Shown: positions 1 to 9,109, counted from the stretch's first letter. The stretch is 64,000 nucleotides of DNA from UBA1724 sp963611685 (GCA_963611685.1 CAVDSU010000002.1:1-64000); one strand, 5' to 3'. Program-made: numbers and translations. Notes: generated by a model not told the origin, from the letters alone.

Positions 1-1
1 C

Positions 2-724
2 TACATGATGCTCACCGCCAAGAAGATCCACGCCAGCGCCCTGCATTCCGCGGGGCTGGACAGCTTCTCGGACACCTTCGCCACCGGCGCCACCCTCCTG
101 GGACTGCTGGTCTTCCACTTCACTCCCGGGCACTGGAACCTGGATGGCTGGCTGGAGCTGGTGGTGAGCCTGCTGATCCTCAAGACCGCCTACGACGCCG
201 GACGGGAGCCCCTCCTGCAGCTGCTGGGCACCACGCCGGATCCCGCATTGGTCAAGAAGGTCCGGAAGATCTGCCTCTCCCACCCCGAGGTCCTGGGCAT
301 CCACGACCTGGTCATCCACGACTACGGCCCCGGACGACTCCACATCTCCGTGCACTGCGAGGTCCCCGGCGACCAGGACATCTTCCGCCTCCACGAGGCC
401 ATGGATACCGCCATGGACGAAATGGACCACCAGCTGGGATGCGTCAGCGTGATCCACATGGATCCCGTGTGCACCAACGACGACCACCTGACCCGCAAGC
501 GGAAGCTGTTGGAGAAGGCACTCTCGAAGCTGGGTCCCGGCGTGAGCGTCCACGACTTCCGGATGGTCACGGGTCCCACCCGCGACAACGTGATCTTCGA
601 CTGCGTGGTCCCCTACGACGTGGAGCCAGACACCGTCAAGGCGGAGGCGCGCATCCGGGAGATCCTGAAGGCGCTGTGGCCCAACACCATCGCCATCGTA
701 CACGTGGATCGCCCATACACCTAG
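2..724 (+). CDS. Cation diffusion facilitator (CDF) family transporter, 5' truncated by window edge
   Basis: The reading frame is open to the left edge, so only the C-terminal part (about 240 residues) is present. CDF proteins export divalent metals such as Zn, Co, Fe or Mn across the inner membrane in exchange for protons. The visible part opens with HSAGLDSFSD, which fits the conserved TM5 metal-site region, followed by two hydrophobic segments (about residues 25-40 and 48-65). A cytosolic domain with the HPEVLGIHDL pattern of CDF C-terminal domains follows. After about residue 155 a second ferredoxin-like stretch (LLEKALSKLGPGVSVHDFRM) extends the tail, an arrangement seen in longer CDF members. 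Metal specificity cannot be read here. No gene overlaps it; alaS follows after 127 nt. Confidence 0.85.
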   Translation, partial: YMMLTAKKIHASALHSAGLDSFSDTFATGATLLGLLVFHFTPGHWNLDGWLELVVSLLILKTAYDAGREPLLQLLGTTPDPALVKKVRKICLSHPEVLGIHDLVIHDYGPGRLHISVHCEVPGDQDIFRLHEAMDTAMDEMDHQLGCVSVIHMDPVCTNDDHLTRKRKLLEKALSKLGPGVSVHDFRMVTGPTRDNVIFDCVVPYDVEPDTVKAEARIREILKALWPNTIAIVHVDRPYT

Positions 725-851
725 AATTCCCCGCGCGCACGCCCCCACGCGCCCGACCCGAAAAAGCGCAATAAATTACGCATTTCCCCCAATCGGAGCA
801 CTTTCTTTCCAATACCATAGAACCCCCTCCCCCACAAGGAAAAACACCACC

Positions 852-2648
852 ATGCGACCCGACATGAATGCGGCAAAGCTACGCCGCCTCTTCCTGGACT
901 TCTTCCGCGCCCACGGACACACCGAGATCAAGAGCGCGCCCCTCATTCCCGAAAACGACCCCACCTGCCTCTTCACCACCGCCGGAATGCACCCGCTCGT
1001 GCCGTACCTGCTGGGTCAGAAGCACCCCATGGGCAATCGTCTCACCGACGTCCAGAAGTGCCTGCGCACCAACGACATCGAGGAAGTCGGCGATCCCTTC
1101 CACATGACCTTTTTCGAAATGCTGGGCAACTGGTCCCTGGGAGACTACTTCAAGAAGGAGGCCATCCACATGTCCTTCCTCTTCCTCACCCAGGAGCTGG
1201 GCTTCAAGCCCGAGGAGATCAAGGTCACCTGCTTTGCCGGCGACGAGAATGCCCCCCGCGACCAGGAGGCCGCCGACCTCTGGATGCAGAACGGCATCCC
1301 CGAGAAGAACATCACCTTCCTGGGCAAGGAGAACAACTGGTGGGGACCCGCCGGACAGACCGGCCCCTGCGGTCCCGACACCGAGATGTTCGTGCCCGTC
1401 GCCGACCGCCCCGACTGCGGCCCCGACTGCGGTCCCGACTGCGGCTGCGGCAAATGGGTGGAGATCTGGAACGACGTCTTCATGCAGTACAACAAGACTG
1501 CGGACGGGAAATACGTGCCCCTGGAACACCCCAATGTCGACACCGGCATGGGCGTGGAGCGCGTGACCGCCTTCCTGGAGGGCGTGCCCAGCGCCTACCA
1601 GACCGAGCTGTTCGCCGGCCTCTTCAAGAAGCTCCAGGAGCTCTCCGGCAATCCGGAGGCCACCTACGACAACCGCCATGCCCGCGTGGTGGTGGAGCAC
1701 ATCCGCGCCTCCGTCTTCCTGCTGGCGGACAACGTGAAGCCCGGCAATGTGGACCAGGGATACGTGTTGCGGCGGTTGATTCGCCGGCTGATCCGCGAGG
1801 CCCGCAAGCTGGGTCTCACCGAGACCTTCACCTCCAAGCTGGCCGACGTGGTCATCGAGGAATACGGCGAGGTCTATCCCGAGCTGGTCAGCCACAAGCA
1901 GGTGATCCACGACGAGCTGGACCGTGAGGAGAAGCAGTTCGCCACCACCCTGGAGAAGGGCACCCGCGAATTCAACAAGATGGTGGAGCGCGTCCCGGAC
2001 TTTGTGGTGAACAAGCAGATCTCCGGCAAGAACGCCTTCAACCTCTACGAGACCTACGGCTTCCCCATCGAGCTGACCACAGAAATGGCGGCCGAGCGCG
2101 GCTTCAAGGTGGACCTGGAGGGCTTCCGGAAGGCGGCCGAGGAGCACCAGAAGAAGTCCCAGGCCGGCGCCGAGCAGAAGTTCCATGGCGGACTGGCCGA
2201 CCACAGCGAGGCCACCGCGCGGTTGCACACCGCCACCCACCTGCTGGACCAGGCGCTGCGCACCATCCTCTCTTCCGAGGTCCATCAGTGCGGCTCAAAC
2301 ATCACCGCCGAGCGCCTGCGCTTCGACTTCAACTGGCCCGAGAAGATGACTCCCGAGCAGCTGAAGGCGGTGGAGGACCTGGTGAACCAGCAGATCCAGC
2401 GGAAGCTCCCCGTGATTTGCGAGGAGATGACCCTGGACGAGGCGAAGCAGACCAACGCCATCGGCATCTTCGAGAGCAAATACGGCGAGCGCGTGAAGGT
2501 CTACAGCATTGGCGACTTCTCCAAGGAGATCTGCGGCGGCCCCCACGCCAAGAACACCGAGGAGCTGGGGCACTTCCGCATCGTGAAGGAGGAGTCCTCC
2601 TCCCGCGGCATCCGCCGCATCAAGGCGGTCCTGGAAGAGTCCAAGTAG
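852..2648 (+). CDS. alaS: Alanyl-tRNA synthetase, short form lacking the C-terminal C-Ala domain
   Basis: Charges tRNA-Ala and edits mischarged Ser/Gly. The class II catalytic core is at about residues 5-240 (motif around NDPTCLFTTAGMHP, then FHMTFFEMLGNWS). A Cys-rich insert follows (C189, C193, C197, C199) just before KWVEIWNDVFMQYN. The editing domain lies at about 450-598, with zinc ligands H459 and H463 (HTATH) and C561 and H565 (CGGPH). At 598 aa it is much shorter than the usual 850-880 aa and stops right after the editing domain, so the C-Ala/DHHA1 dimerisation domain is absent. The next gene begins 19 nt later and carries no C-Ala sequence, so this looks like a true short form, not a frameshift. 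An ATG 12 nt downstream (864) is a possible alternative start; no strong ribosome-binding site marks either. Confidence 0.95.
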   Translation: MRPDMNAAKLRRLFLDFFRAHGHTEIKSAPLIPENDPTCLFTTAGMHPLVPYLLGQKHPMGNRLTDVQKCLRTNDIEEVGDPFHMTFFEMLGNWSLGDYFKKEAIHMSFLFLTQELGFKPEEIKVTCFAGDENAPRDQEAADLWMQNGIPEKNITFLGKENNWWGPAGQTGPCGPDTEMFVPVADRPDCGPDCGPDCGCGKWVEIWNDVFMQYNKTADGKYVPLEHPNVDTGMGVERVTAFLEGVPSAYQTELFAGLFKKLQELSGNPEATYDNRHARVVVEHIRASVFLLADNVKPGNVDQGYVLRRLIRRLIREARKLGLTETFTSKLADVVIEEYGEVYPELVSHKQVIHDELDREEKQFATTLEKGTREFNKMVERVPDFVVNKQISGKNAFNLYETYGFPIELTTEMAAERGFKVDLEGFRKAAEEHQKKSQAGAEQKFHGGLADHSEATARLHTATHLLDQALRTILSSEVHQCGSNITAERLRFDFNWPEKMTPEQLKAVEDLVNQQIQRKLPVICEEMTLDEAKQTNAIGIFESKYGERVKVYSIGDFSKEICGGPHAKNTEELGHFRIVKEESSSRGIRRIKAVLEESK

Positions 2649-2667
2649 AAAAGTAGGAATCGCGACC

Positions 2668-3969
2668 ATGACTGCGAAGGCGCCGCTCCTCCTCCCTCCC
2701 TTGACGGAATTCCTCGCCGGGAGCCCCACGGCATTCCACGCCGCGGGGGTCCTGGGGGAGCTCCTGCGCAAACGGGGCTTCCAGCTTCTGGATCCCCGGA
2801 AGGAGTGGCGCCTGGAGCCCGGAAAAGGATACTTCCTGCTTCGGAACGGCTCCTCGCTGGCCGCCTTCCGCACGCCCAAAGCTGCCGCGGAACCCGGGCA
2901 GCTGCGGCTCTGCGTGTCGCACACCGACAGCCCCTGCCTGAAACTCCGCCTCAAGGACGCCAAGCAGCAGGACAAGGAGCTCCTTCGGATTCCGGTGGAG
3001 GTCTATGGCGGCGCCACCCTCCCCACCTGGCCGGACCGCCCCCTGCGCCTCGCCGGACGAATGGCCGCCCGCGACAAGAAGGGCGCGTCGCAGATCGTGG
3101 TCGTCGACAGCCGCGTACCGGTGGCGACCGTCCCCAATCCGCCGATCCATCTGGCGAACCTCAACGACGGCTTCCACTACAATCCCCAGACGCAGCTCGC
3201 CGCATTCCTCCCCGCCAAAAGCCGGAAGGACGCCCTGAAGGCATTGCTTCCCCGGGGCCTGGAGCCCGATGGCGACGCGCCTCTGGCGGAGCTCTACCTC
3301 GTGGACGCCGAGGCGCCCACGGTCTTGGGGGACCTGGTGCAGTCCCCGCGCCTGGACAACCTCGTCAGCTGCTACGCGCTGGCCGGCGCCCTCTGCGATC
3401 CGGGGTCCCTCCCCGACGACGTTTTGGCCATGGGCGCCTTCTTCGACCTGGAGGAGACGGGCCTGAACTACCAGAGTGCGGGGAGCGACTTTTTGCGGAG
3501 CCTCCTGGAGCGCATCGCCGCGGTCCTCTGGCCGAGGCATCCCCAGGCATTGCCGCGGTTGCTCGGGGACTCCCTCTGCGTCTCCCTGGACGTCGCCCAC
3601 GCCTTCCATCCGAACTTCCCCGAGCTCTTCGTGGAGGAGGACGCCCCGAAGATGGGTCATGGCCCCGCGCTGAAATTCCACGCGAACCAGAACTACTCCA
3701 CGGTCCTGCCCGCCGCACAGCACCTGCGGCTGCTGGCCGAAAAGAACGCGTTGCCCCTGCAGACCTTCACCCCGCGCTCCGGCGCACCCTGCGGCTCCAC
3801 CATCGGGCGAATCGTCTCCGGCGCCCTGGGAATCCCCTCCGCCGATGTGGGCACGCCCCTCTGGGCCATGCACTCCGCCCGCGAAACCGGCAGCCTCCAG
3901 GACACCGAGAGCCTCCAGAGGCTCCTGGCCGCCTTCTTCCAAGACGACGGACCCCTGCCCCCTCAGTAG
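2668..3969 (+). CDS. M18 family aminopeptidase
   Basis: A dinuclear zinc aminopeptidase of the M18 (aspartyl aminopeptidase-like) family, expected to be a cytosolic dodecamer trimming N-terminal residues. The metal and catalytic residues can be placed by family pattern: H85 in HTDSP, D230 in SPRLDNL, the EE pair E262/E263 in FFDLEETG, D308 in LDVAHAFHPN and H402 in MHSARE. The 433-aa length is normal for M18. The motif after the EE pair is ETGLNYQSAG rather than the more usual EVGS, a small divergence. It follows alaS by 19 nt and is probably co-transcribed. Substrate preference (Asp, Leu or broad) cannot be told. Confidence 0.92.
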   Translation: MTAKAPLLLPPLTEFLAGSPTAFHAAGVLGELLRKRGFQLLDPRKEWRLEPGKGYFLLRNGSSLAAFRTPKAAAEPGQLRLCVSHTDSPCLKLRLKDAKQQDKELLRIPVEVYGGATLPTWPDRPLRLAGRMAARDKKGASQIVVVDSRVPVATVPNPPIHLANLNDGFHYNPQTQLAAFLPAKSRKDALKALLPRGLEPDGDAPLAELYLVDAEAPTVLGDLVQSPRLDNLVSCYALAGALCDPGSLPDDVLAMGAFFDLEETGLNYQSAGSDFLRSLLERIAAVLWPRHPQALPRLLGDSLCVSLDVAHAFHPNFPELFVEEDAPKMGHGPALKFHANQNYSTVLPAAQHLRLLAEKNALPLQTFTPRSGAPCGSTIGRIVSGALGIPSADVGTPLWAMHSARETGSLQDTESLQRLLAAFFQDDGPLPPQ

Positions 3970-3989
3970 TCCACAACACCCCCCATTCC

Positions 3990-5321
3990 ATGCACAGTCT
4001 CCTGCCCATCCTGTTCGGCGTGCTGCTCCTGCTGGCGGCCTCCGCCTTCTTCTCCGGGTCGGAGACCGCCCTCATGTCCCTGGGAAAGGCACAGCTGCGC
4101 CGTCTCAAGAACGAGAGCGCGCTGGGCCGCATCATCTACAAGCTATTGAAGAACTCCCAGCGGACCATGGGGACCATCCTGCTGGGCAACCTCTTCGTCA
4201 ACACCCTATTGGCGGCCCTCACCGCCGAATTGCTCACCCGGCATCTCTCCAACCCGCGCCTGGGCGCACTGCTCTCCATTCTGCTGGTGACCCCCGTACT
4301 GATTCTGGCGGGCGAGCTACTCCCCAAGATCAACGGCTTGCGCTTCAATGTGGCGGCGGCGAAGTGCTGTGCGCCCGTGCTGCTGGTGCTCTCCTGGCTC
4401 CTCACCCCGCTTCTCTGGATCCTGGACGGGGTCTGCCGCGGCGTGCAGGCGCTGCTGGGCGCCGGGAAGTCCGAGGGCTCCTGGGAATCGCTCACCAGCG
4501 GCGAGCTGGTGGCCACCATCGACGTGGCCACCTCCGGCGGCGCCGCCACCCGCCGGGAGCACGAGCTTTTGGCGCGCATCCTGCGCTTTGGGAGCATCCA
4601 GGCGAAGGAGATCATGCTGCCGCGCCCGCAAATGCCCGGCCTGGACGACTCCCTCACCCTCCGCGAGGCCTTCCCCCTGGCGCAAAAGAGCGACCAGGGA
4701 GACCTTCCCGTCTACCACGGAAACCCCGACGAAATCTGGGGCGCGCTCGCCTTCGCCGATCTGCTCAAATTCCGGAATTCCCCGCTGGCGGACACCCCGC
4801 TGGCCGCCTTCCGGGCGCCCCTGGAAAATGGCGACAAGGACGCCGCCCTGCCCGTCACCCCCGTGGAATTCGTGCCCGGCGCCGCACCCATCGACCGGCT
4901 CCTGGAGACCATGCGGAAGGACTCCCTGCGCATCTGCGTGGTCGTCTCCGAATACGGCGGCACCCTGGGAATGGTCACTCCCTCCATGATCCTGGAGGAG
5001 GTGGTGGGACGCTACGCCTTCAGCGGCCAGGACGTGAACCGCCTCCAGAAACGCCCCGGCGGATACCTCGGCGATGGGCGGGCGCGCTTCCGCATGGTGG
5101 AAGAGACCCTCCAGTGGGATTTCTCCGACACCGAGGCCGAGACCCTGGCCGGCTTCGTCATGGAACGGCTGGGACGCATCCCCGCCCCCGGCGACGCCTT
5201 CGTGGAGGACAAATACCGCTTCCAGGTGGTCCGCACCGCCGGAAGAATCCCCTCCGCCATCCTCATCTCCAAGCAGCCGGAGGCCCCCGAGAATTCCGAA
5301 GGGAAGGAGGAGCGCGCATGA
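3990..5321 (+). CDS. CNNM/CorC-HlyC family membrane protein, first of two paralogues
   Basis: About 443 aa. The N-terminal DUF21/CNNM transmembrane domain (residues 1-150) begins with a hydrophobic helix and the family hallmark SAFFSGSETALMSL, then LLGNLFVNTLLAA and the GELLPK motif. A CBS-pair region follows (about 200-330, with VVVSEYGGTLGMVT) and then a CorC_HlyC transporter-associated domain (about 360-430, AETLAGFVMERLGRIP). Members are linked to magnesium, cobalt or sodium efflux and ion homeostasis; the ion here is unknown. The start at 3990 lies 20 nt after the aminopeptidase, and the stop overlaps the next start by 4 nt (ATGA), indicating translational coupling with its paralogue. 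Confidence 0.9.
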   Translation: MHSLLPILFGVLLLLAASAFFSGSETALMSLGKAQLRRLKNESALGRIIYKLLKNSQRTMGTILLGNLFVNTLLAALTAELLTRHLSNPRLGALLSILLVTPVLILAGELLPKINGLRFNVAAAKCCAPVLLVLSWLLTPLLWILDGVCRGVQALLGAGKSEGSWESLTSGELVATIDVATSGGAATRREHELLARILRFGSIQAKEIMLPRPQMPGLDDSLTLREAFPLAQKSDQGDLPVYHGNPDEIWGALAFADLLKFRNSPLADTPLAAFRAPLENGDKDAALPVTPVEFVPGAAPIDRLLETMRKDSLRICVVVSEYGGTLGMVTPSMILEEVVGRYAFSGQDVNRLQKRPGGYLGDGRARFRMVEETLQWDFSDTEAETLAGFVMERLGRIPAPGDAFVEDKYRFQVVRTAGRIPSAILISKQPEAPENSEGKEERA

Positions 5322-6685
5322 TCCTCGTCTCTTCCCTCCTCCTCCTGGCACTCCTGGGACTCTCCGCATTCTTCTCCTGCACCGAGTCCGCCATGACCAG
5401 CGCCAGCCGCACCTGGATCCAAAACCAGGCGGAAAAGGGCGATCCCCGCGCCAGCCTGGCCGGACGGCTCCTCCAGAACAGCGAACGGCTTCTGGGAACC
5501 ATCCTCATTGGCAACAACCTGGCCAATATCTGCCTGACGAACTTGGCGAATCTCATGATCGGCGCGCTGCTGGCCAGCGTCGCCGCCTCCGAACAGCTCC
5601 AGGACCCCAACAGCTGGGAGGAGTGGATCACCTCCCTGGTGGTCACCCCCGTGGTGCTGGTCTTCGGCGAGGCGGTCCCGAAGGTCCTGGGGCGCAACAG
5701 CGCAAATGCCCTGGCGCTGCGTACCGCGCGACCCATCGGATTCCTCGGATTCCTCCTGAAGCCCTTCGTGATCCTCATCTGCGCCGTGGCGCGCGTGCTC
5801 TCCCCCCGCCGGCGCGACGACGAGCCCGCCGCCGATGGCCAGCGGGTGACCCGCGAGGACATGAAGGCGATTGCGGAGATGGCCACCGAGCAGGGCCTGG
5901 TGAACAAGGAGGCCGGCGAGATGCTCCAGAGCGTCCTGGAATTGGACAAGCTCCCCGTGGAGACCGCCATGGTCCCTCTCATCGAAGTGCGCTCCCTCCC
6001 CGAATCCGCCACCGTGGGCGAGGCACTCGCCCTGGCCGCCGACACCGCATTCCTCCATCTGCCCATCTACCGCGAACGCGTGGACTGCATTGTGGGGCTG
6101 GTGGACTGCCGGGACCTTCTGGAGATGAAGGACCCCGCCGAGACTGAGGAGGCCTTCCTGCAACGCCCCCTCATGCCCTACATGGACCGGAAGATCCTCT
6201 TCGTCCCCGAATCCCAGCCCGTGAGCCTGACCCTGGAGCACCTCCGCCGCTCCTCCCAGACCATGGCCATCGTGGTGGACGAATACGGCGGAGTCACCGG
6301 CATCGCCACCGTGGAGGACCTGGTGGAGATCATCGTGGGAAATCTTCGGGACCGCCGGGAGGGCGAGATCTTCCAGGTGCAGTGGATTTCCGCAGACAGC
6401 TTCCTGTGCAGCGGCCGCATGGAGATGGGCGTCCTGGAGGAATACCTGGGGCTCTCCATCCCCCACAGCGGCTTCGAGACCGCCGCCGGACTGGTCCTGA
6501 AGCTGGCCGGGCGCATCCCCGCTGCCGGCGAACGGCTCCACTATCGACACGTCGAAATCACCGTCCTCCACGTGGAGGAGCACCGAATCACCAGGCTGAA
6601 GTTCCAGATCCCCGCTGGCGGCAGGAAGGCCGCCGGAAAGAAGGACCCCGCTTCTCCCGCCGAAAACACCAACGAAACGCCATGA
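5318..6685 (+). CDS. CNNM/CorC-HlyC family membrane protein, second paralogue
   Basis: About 455 aa with the same order as its upstream neighbour: a transmembrane DUF21 domain (SAFFSCTESAMTSASR, LIGNNLANICLTNLANL, FGEAVPK), a CBS pair (about 195-345, VVDEYGGVTGIATVEDLVEIIVG is split around residues 320-343) and a C-terminal CorC_HlyC domain (FETAAGLVLKLAGRIP). It ends in a Lys/Pro-rich tail. The two genes share a 4-nt overlap and probably arose by tandem duplication; paired CNNM proteins may assemble as a heterodimer, which is inference. The stop again overlaps the next start by 4 nt, tying it to the sulfhydrylase gene. Confidence 0.9.
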   Translation: MILVSSLLLLALLGLSAFFSCTESAMTSASRTWIQNQAEKGDPRASLAGRLLQNSERLLGTILIGNNLANICLTNLANLMIGALLASVAASEQLQDPNSWEEWITSLVVTPVVLVFGEAVPKVLGRNSANALALRTARPIGFLGFLLKPFVILICAVARVLSPRRRDDEPAADGQRVTREDMKAIAEMATEQGLVNKEAGEMLQSVLELDKLPVETAMVPLIEVRSLPESATVGEALALAADTAFLHLPIYRERVDCIVGLVDCRDLLEMKDPAETEEAFLQRPLMPYMDRKILFVPESQPVSLTLEHLRRSSQTMAIVVDEYGGVTGIATVEDLVEIIVGNLRDRREGEIFQVQWISADSFLCSGRMEMGVLEEYLGLSIPHSGFETAAGLVLKLAGRIPAAGERLHYRHVEITVLHVEEHRITRLKFQIPAGGRKAAGKKDPASPAENTNETP

Positions 6686-7962
6686 CACAGCCCAAGTACC
6701 ATCTGGAAACCCTGGCCGTCCAAGCCGGATATACCCCCTCCAACGGCGATCCCCGCGTCTGCCCCATCGTCCAAAGCACGACCTTCAAGTATGACGACGC
6801 CCAGAGCGTGGCGGACCTCTTCGACCTGAAGAGCGAGGGATTCTTCTACACCCGTCTGGCGAATCCCACCGTGGATGCCCTGGAAAAGAAGATCGCCGCC
6901 CTGGAAGGCGGCGTCGCCTGCGTATGCACCTCTTCCGGACAGGCCGCCAACAGCAACGCCATCCTCAATGTGGCGGGCGCCGGCGACCATGTGGTGGCCT
7001 GCTCCAGCCTCTACGGCGGAACCGTCAGCCTCTTCTCCAACACCCTCAAGAAGTGCGGCATCGAGTTCACCTTCGTCTTGCCCTCCGCCACTCCCGAGGA
7101 ACTCCAGGCCGCCTTCCGCCCCAATACCAAGGCGGTCTTTGCCGAGACCCTCTGCAATCCCTCCGTCGTGGTCCTCGACATCGAGAAATTCGCCAAGGCC
7201 GCACACGACCACGGCGTGCCCCTCATCGTCGACAACACCTTCCCCACGCCCTTCCTCTGCCGACCCTTCCAGTGGGGCGCCGACATCGTCACGCACTCCA
7301 CCACCAAATACATGGATGGACACGCCACCAGCGTGGGCGGCGCCATCATCGAGAAGGGCGACTTTGACTGGAACAACGGGAATTTCCCCGAGTTCACCCA
7401 GCCCGACGAGAGCTACCACGGACTGATCTACACCAAGAACTTCCCCCAGTGCCCCTACTCCGCGAAGATGCGCGCACAGTGGATCCGCGACCTGGGAAAT
7501 CCCCAGATGGCATTCAACGCCTTCCTCACCATGCTGGGCATGGAGACCCTCCATCTCCGCATGGAACGACACAGCCAGAACGCCCTGGCACTGGCGCGCT
7601 TCCTGGAAAAACACCCGAAGATCGCCTGGGTAAACTACCCCGGACTGGAGTCCAGCCCCGACCACAAGCTGGCACAGAAGTACCTGCCCAACGGATGCTC
7701 CGGCGTCATGTGCTTCGGCGTCAAGGGCGGAAAGGCCGCCGGCGAAACCCTCATGAATAACCTGAAGCTGGCCGCCATCGTGGTACATGTCGCCGATGTG
7801 CGCACCTGCGTGCTCCATCCCGCCAGCATGACACACCGACAGCTCTCCGAGGCCGAACTGGTCGCCGCCGGAGTCTCCCCCGATCTCATCCGACTCTCCG
7901 TCGGCATCGAAAACATCGAGGACCTCTGCAACGACTTCGACCAGGCACTGCAAAAGTGCTAA
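6682..7962 (+). CDS. metY: O-acetylhomoserine sulfhydrylase-type PLP enzyme (Cys/Met metabolism family)
   Basis: A 426-aa pyridoxal-phosphate enzyme of the Cys/Met metabolism fold. The PLP lysine is K209 in HSTTKYMDG. Other family patterns are FFYTRLANPTVDALE near the N terminus, TSSGQAAN (phosphate loop region), ETLCNP, and IRLSVGIENIEDL at the C terminus. Length and the long insertion after the lysine (GDFDWNNGNFPEF) fit O-acetylhomoserine aminocarboxypropyltransferase (MetY), which makes homocysteine from O-acetylhomoserine and sulfide; cystathionine gamma-synthase is less likely. It is translationally coupled to the CNNM gene upstream. A perfect 9-bp hairpin begins inside its last codons. 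Confidence 0.88.
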   Translation: MTQPKYHLETLAVQAGYTPSNGDPRVCPIVQSTTFKYDDAQSVADLFDLKSEGFFYTRLANPTVDALEKKIAALEGGVACVCTSSGQAANSNAILNVAGAGDHVVACSSLYGGTVSLFSNTLKKCGIEFTFVLPSATPEELQAAFRPNTKAVFAETLCNPSVVVLDIEKFAKAAHDHGVPLIVDNTFPTPFLCRPFQWGADIVTHSTTKYMDGHATSVGGAIIEKGDFDWNNGNFPEFTQPDESYHGLIYTKNFPQCPYSAKMRAQWIRDLGNPQMAFNAFLTMLGMETLHLRMERHSQNALALARFLEKHPKIAWVNYPGLESSPDHKLAQKYLPNGCSGVMCFGVKGGKAAGETLMNNLKLAAIVVHVADVRTCVLHPASMTHRQLSEAELVAAGVSPDLIRLSVGIENIEDLCNDFDQALQKC

Positions 7963-7972
7963 GGCACTTTTG
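7951..7972 (+). terminator. Hairpin overlapping the metY stop codon
   Basis: CAAAAGTGC at 7951-7959 and GCACTTTTG at 7964-7972 are perfect reverse complements (9 bp) around the 4-nt loop TAAG. The stop codon TAA (7960-7962) lies in the loop. The right arm ends in TTTT, so it resembles a compact intrinsic terminator for the leftmost + operon. No other terminator is visible before the repeat block. Confidence 0.5.
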
Positions 7973-7984
7973 CCGTTGGCAGGC

Positions 7985-9030
7985 GGGCATCCACCCCTTC
8001 CAAATGGCGCGCTTTGCAGGCGCCCTTCCGCCGCTCTTGCGGCGGTACGGGGGCGGCTCTTGGGCCGCACCGCGGCGGCACTGCCCACCCCCGCCTAAGC
8101 TACGGCGGCACCGGCGAATTGCCTATGCCGCTACNNNNNNNNNNNNNNNNNNNNNNNNNNNNNNNNNNNNNNNNNNNNNNNNNNNNNNNNNNNNNNNNNN
8201 NNNNNNNNNNNNNNNNNNNNNNNNNNNNNNNNNNNNNNNNNNNNNNNNNNNNNNNNNNNNNNNNNNTTTAGTACTTAGCAGGTTAGTGGCTAGTGGCTAG
8301 CCTGTAAGGTGCCGCAGGCGCCCTTCCGCCGCTCTTGCGGCGGTACGGGGGCGGCTCTTGGGCCGTACCGCGGCGGTACTGCCCACCCCCGCCTAAGCTA
8401 CGGCGGCACCGGCGAATTGCCTATGCCGCTACCCTAAGCCATTCGGGGGGGTACGGGGGGCGGCCGCCCCCCGTCCTTTGGGTACTCCCCCCTTCCGAAT
8501 GGCGCGCTTTGCGGGCGCCCTTCCGCCGCTCTTGCGGCGGCGAATGCGGGCGATTGCCCGCAGATTTAGTACTTAGCAGGTTAGTGGCTAGTGGCTAGCC
8601 TGTAAGGTGCCGCAGGCGCCCTTCCGCCGCTCTTGCGGCGGCGAATGCGGGCGATTGCCCGCAGATTTAGTACTTAGCAGGTTAGTGGCTAGTGGCTAGC
8701 CTGTAAGGTGCCGCAGGCGCCCTTCCGCCGCTCTTGCGGCGGCGAATGCGGGCGATTGCCCGCAGATTTAGTACTTAGCAGGTTAGTGGCTAGTGGCTAG
8801 CCTGTAAGGCGCCGCAGGCGCCCTTCCGCCGCTCTTGCGGCGGTACGGGGGCGGCTCTCTTGGGCCGCACCGCGGCGGTACTGCCCCCCCCCGCCTAAGC
8901 TGCGGCGGCACCGGCGAATTGCCTATGCCGCTACCCTAAGCCATTCGGGGGGTACGGGGGGCATGCGCCCCCCGTCCTTTGGGTACTCCCCCCTTCCGAA
9001 TGGCGCGCTTTGCGGGCGCCCTTCCGCCTA
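7985..9030. repeat. Nested GC-rich tandem repeats (about 298-bp and 101-bp units), non-coding
   Basis: A gene-free block. The unit starting TTTAGTACTTAGCAGG occurs at 8267, 8565, 8666 and 8767: the first step is 298 bp, the next two are 101 bp each. The long unit equals the short unit plus about 197 bp carrying TACGGGGGCGGC...CCTTTGGGTA, and that longer segment recurs at about 8840-9030 and (left part only) at 7985-8134. Each unit holds small hairpins such as CCGCCGCTCTTGCGGCGG and the string GTTAGTGGCTAGTGGCTAGC. Open frames here are low-complexity and broken by the gap, so no gene is called. Related sequence in reverse orientation occurs near 62.3-62.65 kb. Confidence 0.85.
8135..8266. other. 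Assembly gap (132 N)
   Basis: A run of N interrupts the repeat block, between a truncated repeat copy ending CTATGCCGCTAC and a copy resuming at TTTAGTACTTAGC. The number of repeat units in the real genome is therefore unknown and the gap length may be arbitrary. Confidence 0.98.
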
Positions 9031-9044
9031 CCGGCGGTACCATG

Positions 9045-9109
9045 CATTGCCCATTGCCCATTGCCCATTGCCCATTGCGCATTGCCCATTGCGCACTTGC
9101 GCACTTGCG
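9045..9109. repeat. Heptamer array CATTGC(C/G) x7 plus two octamers
   Basis: Seven head-to-tail 7-bp units, CATTGCC or CATTGCG, fill 9045-9093. Two 8-bp CACTTGCG units follow to 9109. The array is perfectly in register. A 7-bp period is not a codon multiple, so it is unlikely to be coding. It resembles the short tandemly repeated heptamers known from some cyanobacterial intergenic regions, but no relationship is claimed. Confidence 0.9.

Noticed and set aside
2640..2670. Frameshift as the cause of the short AlaRS
   Set aside because: No C-Ala-like sequence appears in any frame downstream, and the next gene starts 19 nt later with its own intact N terminus.
7956..8300. Open frame running through the N gap
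   Set aside because: It spans unknown bases and repeat sequence, so it cannot be supported as a gene.
8562..8860. Regular 101-bp repeats as a possible CRISPR array
   Set aside because: The whole 101-bp unit is repeated with no variable spacers, and no cas gene is present.
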